A DNA stretch of 64,000 nucleotides. Source: Mucilaginibacter sp. PAMB04168. Lineage in GTDB: Bacteria > Bacteroidota > Bacteroidia > Sphingobacteriales > Sphingobacteriaceae. Position numbers and translations under genes: made by a program. Location: NCBI RefSeq assembly GCF_039634365.2, contig NZ_CP155079.2:3596001-3660000 (forward strand), read 5' to 3'. Each line of letters opens with the position of its first letter. The first letter of the stretch is position 1. Shown here in pieces: positions 59,633 through 64,000 of the stretch. The notes beneath the pieces were generated by a model. The model did no database searches and was not told where the DNA came from. It worked only from the letters and a program-made list of their open reading frames with translations.

Positions 59633-61696
59633 TCATCTGCCTTTATAGTTCTTACCAGCTATGAATTGATATATTTCTCCGACAATGTTTCGTAGCGGTT
59701 CTGACGCTTCAAGTTCAGGCCACAGAATCTCCTTTGCCATCACCTTACGGTGCACGAAGCCTGCGATCCCTCTTTTATACCGGTACTCCAAGGTTCCGTT
59801 GCCCTGCAATTTCTCAATTTTAAGCTCAACTCCTTTCTTAAAAATTTTGCCCTGAAAATGTGCACCCAGTTTAATCTTGTTATCGAAATCTAGCGCCTCT
59901 GAAATCTTCTCCGGATCGCAACTCACCTCCTCCAAAAAATATTTCCCCCAGACGGAAGGCGGGAGCAGGTTTTCTATCTCCGGCCCCACCGTGTGCCGGT
60001 AACGGAAGTTATTCCGATTGATTGCCAGAAACGGTTCATGTTTTTCATCATTCATGTCATGATCTGCCAATACAAATACATTGGAGTTAAGAAAGTAGCT
60101 GTCGATCTTCTCCAAAAGGCTTTCGTCTTCCGGAGAAAAATCTTCGTCAAAACTGTAGTGTGCCAGGTTCTTACCACCGTATTCAATGAAAGCGTAATTT
60201 AAACCCTCTTTTGGCCGGTAACATTCAGCACCCAGATGGTTAAGGTAAGCGAATAAGAACGCCTTTAAATACAGCCGATCAGTGATACCCTCGACCCAAA
60301 GCGTACAATTACTGATCAGAACGGAAGTATTGAGAACGCCCAGCATTTCCAGGGTACTGTGTTCGTTACCATTGATCGTTTTGATGAGTGATGCTTTTTC
60401 ATCTTTCCGGTTAAAGACGAAGATCTCCAGACCCGCATTGCTGAGCAATGCTTCGGAAAGAATATGGTTGGAATGTGTATTGATAAAGTACTTCAGACCC
60501 TTTTTGAGCAAATGCTCATTCGCGGCCAAGGCTTGAATAAAGATGAGCTGGTAACCAGGATGCAGGTGGTCCTCAGGTTCATCGATCAGTACCCAGCTGC
60601 CGTCACGTGCGGTAAATATGGGCAACAGCATGGCAATAATGCTCTGAACACCATCACCGAGGTCGTGAATGGATATGTCTTCCAGTTCGCCAGGCAGACT
60701 GATATGAATATGTTCGTTTGCAGCGTTGTGTGAACGTCTGGCTACAATGTGCACCTCCTGCCCCTGGTAGAAAGTATCACCTACAAATTTTTCGAAGGCA
60801 TTAAAGTTCCGAATATCCTCACGGCTACCGTTACGAGCGAGGCCAATCTTTTCATATAAGGCGAGACCTGTCTCGATAGAGACTTTGTTGTCATCAGGCA
60901 AGTGATATTGCTTCTTGATCGTGGTTTGGAACAGATCCTCCTTTAACCCTTCCAATCTCCTGGCTGTACGCAACACCGGGATGTAAATTATCTGCTTAAA
61001 TTCCCTTCCAAGCCCGATACTTTGAAGCGCTTCTACACAGATCCGAACCTCCTTTAACAGCGTAAGTCTCTCGGTCCAGCACGGGACATATGCTGCAGGA
61101 TTTACCCCAGGAATACCATAGCGAAGGCTATATAGAAACTCGTCGCCGCTGCTTACATTCATGTGTTTACCATCATGACGAGCAAGATGCTGATAAATCA
61201 TAATGGCCATGTTTATCACTTCGGCCAATTCCGTGACTTGATCCTCAAATGCCTGAAAAGATTCATGTGTGGCCATATTGATGAGCTGATCGCCCAAATT
61301 TTGCAAGGCAACTCTTAAAGAAAGGGCATCCAAATCATTGCTGCCGGCCTTTCGATGGAAATACGATTTAATCTTACCTTGGTGGATATTCGTCTCGTTC
61401 AGATTGTCCAGCGATAGCGCAAGCCATTTGTTTTCCCACACCTCATCCGGACCGCCAGCCGGACGAACTAAAATGCGTGATGTCTGCCAATAAAGTTGAT
61501 TGAGGTCGCCATTATAAGTAAAAAGCATTTGATGTTCCTGCCGGATGATATGACGTAGGAAACGGCTTTTACGGGAATTATTGGCTCCGACAATGATATT
61601 AAGCTCATTGATATCGCCCAAAAAGAGAGCAGGGTCGTTTCCTTGAAAATACTCCTGTTCATTCTTATCAGGATTCGTAATGCGAATAAAATTCAT
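59633..61696 (-). CDS. OLD-family ATPase-TOPRIM nuclease
   Basis: 687 residues. ABC-type ATPase with an unusual Walker A GANNSRKSRF near residue 36 (Arg where Gly is usual), signature-like LGDGVQSII near 342, Walker B WVLIDEPEDHLHP near 369 and H-loop FINTHSNHIL near 405. The TOPRIM domain follows: LWVEGITDRLYLKAFL near 468 and VFVLADHDMND near 538. Class 1 OLD proteins are nucleases that act against phages, alone or with a partner helicase. No helicase partner is next to it, so a solitary class 1 OLD is likely. It is convergent with the STAND gene, 119 nt between stops. Confidence 0.87.
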   Translation of the reverse strand: MNFIRITNPDKNEQEYFQGNDPALFLGDINELNIIVGANNSRKSRFLRHIIRQEHQMLFTYNGDLNQLYWQTSRILVRPAGGPDEVWENKWLALSLDNLNETNIHQGKIKSYFHRKAGSNDLDALSLRVALQNLGDQLINMATHESFQAFEDQVTELAEVINMAIMIYQHLARHDGKHMNVSSGDEFLYSLRYGIPGVNPAAYVPCWTERLTLLKEVRICVEALQSIGLGREFKQIIYIPVLRTARRLEGLKEDLFQTTIKKQYHLPDDNKVSIETGLALYEKIGLARNGSREDIRNFNAFEKFVGDTFYQGQEVHIVARRSHNAANEHIHISLPGELEDISIHDLGDGVQSIIAMLLPIFTARDGSWVLIDEPEDHLHPGYQLIFIQALAANEHLLKKGLKYFINTHSNHILSEALLSNAGLEIFVFNRKDEKASLIKTINGNEHSTLEMLGVLNTSVLISNCTLWVEGITDRLYLKAFLFAYLNHLGAECYRPKEGLNYAFIEYGGKNLAHYSFDEDFSPEDESLLEKIDSYFLNSNVFVLADHDMNDEKHEPFLAINRNNFRYRHTVGPEIENLLPPSVWGKYFLEEVSCDPEKISEALDFDNKIKLGAHFQGKIFKKGVELKIEKLQGNGTLEYRYKRGIAGFVHRKVMAKEILWPELEASEPLRNIVGEIYQFIAGKNYKGR

Positions 61697-61796
61697 CTGG
61701 TGCTAGATTACTTCTGACAGCCATATCTCATTTAAGTATATGAATGCCATTCAAACATAACTATTTGTAGTAAGCCAGCAAAGTGCAATAATGGTC

Positions 61797-61922
61797 TTAC
61801 CGCGTAAAGCAATAGACGATCAACCACAGCAACAATACCCCTATCGCAAAAAGGAACTGTTCACGGCTCCTGCGCTTGAGCCTATCCCGTTTCTGAACGT
61901 AAGTGTTGCTTTCTTTCACCAT
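61797..61922 (-). CDS. 41-aa single-TM protein
   Basis: A 41-residue frame too short for the usual cut-off: MVKESNTYVQKRDRLKRRSR, then EQFLFAIGVLLLWLIVYCFT. A basic N-terminus with seven Arg/Lys in a row of 12 is followed by a 17-residue membrane helix and a short end. Net charge and topology (N-in) look real. A reverse-strand frame at the same place (61791-62009) lacks such features. It lies between the OLD gene and the XRE regulator. Small membrane-active or phage-sensing peptide is conceivable. Confidence 0.5.
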   Translation of the reverse strand: MVKESNTYVQKRDRLKRRSREQFLFAIGVLLLWLIVYCFTR

Positions 61923-61997
61923 GACCAACCTTACCAGGAAGATTTAGGACTGTTCCTGCGAATAGTCAGCTGCCCCGGTCAGGCTAAAAATACAAAC

Positions 61998-62017
61998 TGT
62001 GGGTTTTAAAACCAACA
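61998..62017. promoter_or_regulatory. Candidate operator of the XRE gene
   Basis: GGTTTTAAAACC (62002-62013) is a perfect 12-bp palindrome extended by TGT/ACA ends. It lies 45 nt upstream of the ATG of the XRE gene. Confidence 0.45.
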
Positions 62018-62061
62018 CTTTTAAACCGTCAAAAAACAATTTTCGCTATCGAACACCATCC

Positions 62062-62286
62062 ATGTATAGCGAAGCGCAACAAGAAAATTTAATTAGATTC
62101 GGTAAGCACCTGGAAATGCTGCGTAAACGTAATAAGTTATCCTTTCGTAAACTCGCACAGCGCTGTGACATTGATTACAGCAATTTGAAGAAATATGAAA
62201 AGGGAGAAGTAAATATCTCTATGCTTTCACTGATAGATCTCGCGAACGCATTGGGTGTGACAACGAAGGAATTAATGGACTTTTAG
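62062..62286 (+). CDS. Small XRE-family regulator
   Basis: 74 residues from the ATG at 62062. XRE HTH: RFGKHLEMLRKRNKLSFRKLAQRCDIDYSNLKKYEKGEVNISMLSLIDLANALGVTTKELMDF. It is very close in layout to the regulator at 30169 (same F-G-x-H-L-x-x-L-R start, NL-KYEKGE in place of KIGQIELGK), so both may belong to one family of island-edge regulators. An in-frame GTG start at 61999 would add 21 residues and overlap the operator palindrome, so I prefer the ATG. Confidence 0.85.
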   Translation: MYSEAQQENLIRFGKHLEMLRKRNKLSFRKLAQRCDIDYSNLKKYEKGEVNISMLSLIDLANALGVTTKELMDF

Positions 62287-62902
62287 TCAAAAATCGCAAC
62301 TTTCATTTTGATATCACGGGTGATTGAGCGCAGTACGGAGCTGCCAGATGACAATGATGGCCCTTAATCGCTTGCTTCTGTATTCACCTAGTTAATGACA
62401 CAACGCCTATACAGTTCGTCAAATTCCATTAATTTTTGTGACTGATGTCGCTGCCTATGTAATGCAAGAAACCGCTAAGCGTTGCGCTATGTTCGGCTCA
62501 CGATGAACTGTGCATTAGAACCGAGATCCGGTAAGATTACTTCCATAGAACGGTTATTAATTAAATCATGAAGCGATTTCTTCAACTCCGAAAATAGAGT
62601 CTTTAATCAATTATCTCCGCATTGACCACGACCGTTTGACCGAGAATATTACTGGAACCTAGGGTAACTAGACTTATTAAAGACATTTCAAAGGAGTTCT
62701 TTTGCTATGGCGTTATTCGCCTGTTCATTATGGATATGCTATAATCCTCTTACTTCAAAACGGTTTCACTGTTCTCTTAAAAGATTGCAACCATGGTACA
62801 CCAAGGTTTCTTATATAAGTTTGATTGTTAAATTTCGAAACCTAGATACAAAGGGGAATATTTTGTCCCCTTTGTCCAATAGCTACTAGTATCCCTGACG
62901 AG
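62287..62902. other. 616-nt AT-rich intergenic region
   Basis: No supported gene. ACAAAGGGGA (62848-62857) and TCCCCTTTGT (62866-62875) form a 10-bp hairpin 28 nt beyond the stop of the small basic gene on the minus strand; it lacks a T-run, so it is a weak terminator or a processing site. Confidence 0.5.
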
Positions 62903-63049
62903 TTAACGCTTTTCACCCGGTTTGTGGATATGCGGTTTAAGTCCTGGATGCTTCGGTTGACTCGGAGGATCGACACGCCTTCTTCTGTCATCCGATCCAT
63001 CCTCTTTTTTAGGCTTTGGCCCCGGTTTAATTGCTTCGGTTTGTTTCAT
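62903..63049 (-). CDS. 48-aa basic proline-rich protein
   Basis: A 48-residue frame: MKQTEAIKPGPKPKKEDGSD, then DRRRRVDPPSQPKHPGLKPH and a short GEKR end. Strongly basic, Pro-rich, without hydrophobic segment. Likely disordered and nucleic-acid binding, or a small secreted peptide with no signal. The regular coding look (no rare-codon breaks) and the hairpin after it support expression, but I cannot name a family. Confidence 0.45.
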   Translation of the reverse strand: MKQTEAIKPGPKPKKEDGSDDRRRRVDPPSQPKHPGLKPHIHKPGEKR

Positions 63050-63170
63050 GAGTTGTAATTAAATGATGCTTTTACCAGTAAAAATAAGAGTCCTGTTAAA
63101 CCTATTTTTACGGAAACCCGTAATCAGTCTATGATGTTACCGCCGTATTCAGAACCATATACCATACAGA

Positions 63171-64000
63171 TCAACTTACACCCAATCTGGATTGTAATTG
63201 CCCGATGTGCAAAATGAAGTTTGCAAAATTATCCATAGCTCCCTTCTTGGAAGTTGTAAGTACTTCATAAACCCCAGTTTCTGAACGAAGTGTATATTCC
63301 GAATAGGCACAGATTGGGATTTGACGGTTATTACTAAAACGCCGGTCGGGGCCCCCGCTTTTATTTACATAACGCCAGGTCTGATCTACTACCTGCGCAT
63401 CACGGGGCAGACTCTCATCCTCGATAAAACGAGTGGTTGATCCGCTGATCTGGATATTTCTATAGAACACCGCAGCAAAAGTATTACCACGCTTGATCAA
63501 CAGTCGCTCCGGAAGGAAGTAAAGCTCCAAATTGCTCAGCTTCAGATAAGGAATGGAAATATTGGTCGAAAAAAATCGCAACGGTACCCTATGTGCAGCG
63601 ATTCCGCCGATCGGTGTCCGTTTGATCAGCTGCCCTGCGCCCGCATTACGTTTAAAATCCGAGGTGCGGTGTGTATTAAGATACTGCCAGATCTTGGCCG
63701 ATCCAGAAAATGTTGTGAAATGTCTGCCGAATTCCTGATAGGCCTTTTGAAACTCTTCGTCCATTTCATAATATAATTCCATTTGCAACCGCTTCTTATC
63801 TACCCTGTTTAACCAGCCGATAAGCAGGATAAAAAACACACAGCCCGCAAGAAGTTCATAACCGGCATAATTATTAGAGAGGACCAATACTTCGGAATTT
63901 ACCTGGTCATGATGGATATGCTCGATGGTCGTGAACCGGCGGCTAATGTAACCCACCGTGTCTTTAAAAATAACTTTTATCCATTTGCTGTCTGAAGGGT
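63171..64000 (-). CDS. Conserved membrane protein (5' end cut by window edge)
   Basis: At least 261 residues from an in-frame GTG at 63956; the frame continues without a stop to the right edge (SKWIKVIFKDTVGYISRRF), so the true start is beyond the window. SH3-like strands at the start (VGYISRRFTTIEHIHHDQV), one membrane helix (GCVFFILLIGWLNRV), then a soluble domain with QYLNTHRTSDFKRNAGAG, PYLKLSNLELYFLPERLLIKRG, RFIEDESLPRDAQVVDQTW and RRFSNNRQIPICAYSEYTL. This pattern is widely conserved in bacteria but its function is unknown to me. It is transcribed leftward from outside the window. Confidence 0.75.
   Translation of the reverse strand, partial: PSDSKWIKVIFKDTVGYISRRFTTIEHIHHDQVNSEVLVLSNNYAGYELLAGCVFFILLIGWLNRVDKKRLQMELYYEMDEEFQKAYQEFGRHFTTFSGSAKIWQYLNTHRTSDFKRNAGAGQLIKRTPIGGIAAHRVPLRFFSTNISIPYLKLSNLELYFLPERLLIKRGNTFAAVFYRNIQISGSTTRFIEDESLPRDAQVVDQTWRYVNKSGGPDRRFSNNRQIPICAYSEYTLRSETGVYEVLTTSKKGAMDNFANFILHIGQLQSRLGVS

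Noticed and set aside
61791-62009. 72-aa plus-strand frame
   Set aside because: Antisense to the better 41-aa membrane frame and without domain features.
62848-62875. Hairpin as a Rho-independent terminator
   Set aside because: Good stem but no T-run on either side; listed only as a structure in the intergenic entry.
62707-62889. 60-aa plus-strand frame
   Set aside because: Runs into the hairpin at 62848 and has no recognisable pattern.
1-64000. CRISPR array, tRNA, rRNA or complete insertion sequence
   Set aside because: No regularly spaced repeats, no tRNA-like cloverleaf, no rRNA and no transposase were found by eye.

Overview
The window comes from a Bacteroidetes bacterium, most likely Sphingobacteriaceae (Mucilaginibacter/Pedobacter-like). 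The evidence is a Bacteroides-type conjugation operon (TraE, TraF, TraG), RteC, a SusC/SusD pair with a TlpA-like protein, DUF6520 and MauE-type proteins, PRTRC-system and DUF932 genes, and a -7 box of the TAnnTTTG type. It reads as an integrative conjugative element or large mobile island rather than core chromosome. I saw no rRNA, tRNA, CRISPR array or complete insertion sequence.

Layout. 1-8.5 kb (minus strand): transfer and mobilisation module, running from a primase-like protein through a multi-hairpin oriT candidate (7359-7438), a MobC-like protein and a MOBP-like relaxase to ParA, a DUF3408 protein, two DUF4134 (TraE) proteins, TraF, TraG and a partial secreted protein. 8.5-10.5 kb: gene-poor regulatory DNA with a duplicated 24-bp palindrome, then rteC. 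10.6-16.7 kb: a peptide locus with a 57-codon double-glycine-leader peptide gene, a C39 peptidase/permease without an ATPase domain, a polytopic membrane protein, a rhomboid protease, two regulators, a protein that looks like the front two-thirds of a class III lanthipeptide synthetase (LanKC) with its lyase residues degraded and no cyclase, a MauE-like redox membrane protein and a DUF6520 secreted peptide. 16.8-20.5 kb: a three-gene unit with a nuclease-like protein and a DUF4238 protein, then a two-TM membrane protein. 21-23 kb: a Pro-Gln-repeat protein coupled to a GNAT acetyltransferase. 23.2-29.9 kb: SusC/SusD/TlpA operon preceded by a structured, possibly transcribed inverted repeat.

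30-46 kb is AT-richer and looks like a defence island: a small XRE regulator with a perfect operator, unknown proteins, a KilAC protein, a probable single-chain type IIG restriction-modification enzyme, and a compact four-gene overlapping operon (428-aa unknown, AAA ATPase, 128-aa unknown, PIN nuclease) that I cannot match to a named system. A frameshifted pseudogene and a zinc-ribbon two-gene unit follow. 46.4-50.2 kb is a GC-richer plasmid/ICE module (PRTRC protein E-like, YubB-like, DUF932, SSB). 50.9-61.7 kb is a second defence cluster: KAP NTPase, zeta-type toxin with its partner, a 1530-aa nuclease-STAND NTPase of Avs type, and a convergent OLD-type nuclease. 61.8-64 kb holds a tiny membrane protein, an XRE regulator, a tiny basic protein and an edge-truncated conserved membrane protein.

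How it fits together: the tra/mob genes move the element, RteC and the small XRE proteins probably regulate it, and the cargo is a peptide-export/RiPP-like locus, a nutrient-uptake operon and two blocks of anti-phage candidates. The best candidates for undescribed biology are the peptide locus with its cyclase-less LanKC-like protein and ATPase-less C39 exporter, and the four-gene operon at 37.8-41.3 kb.
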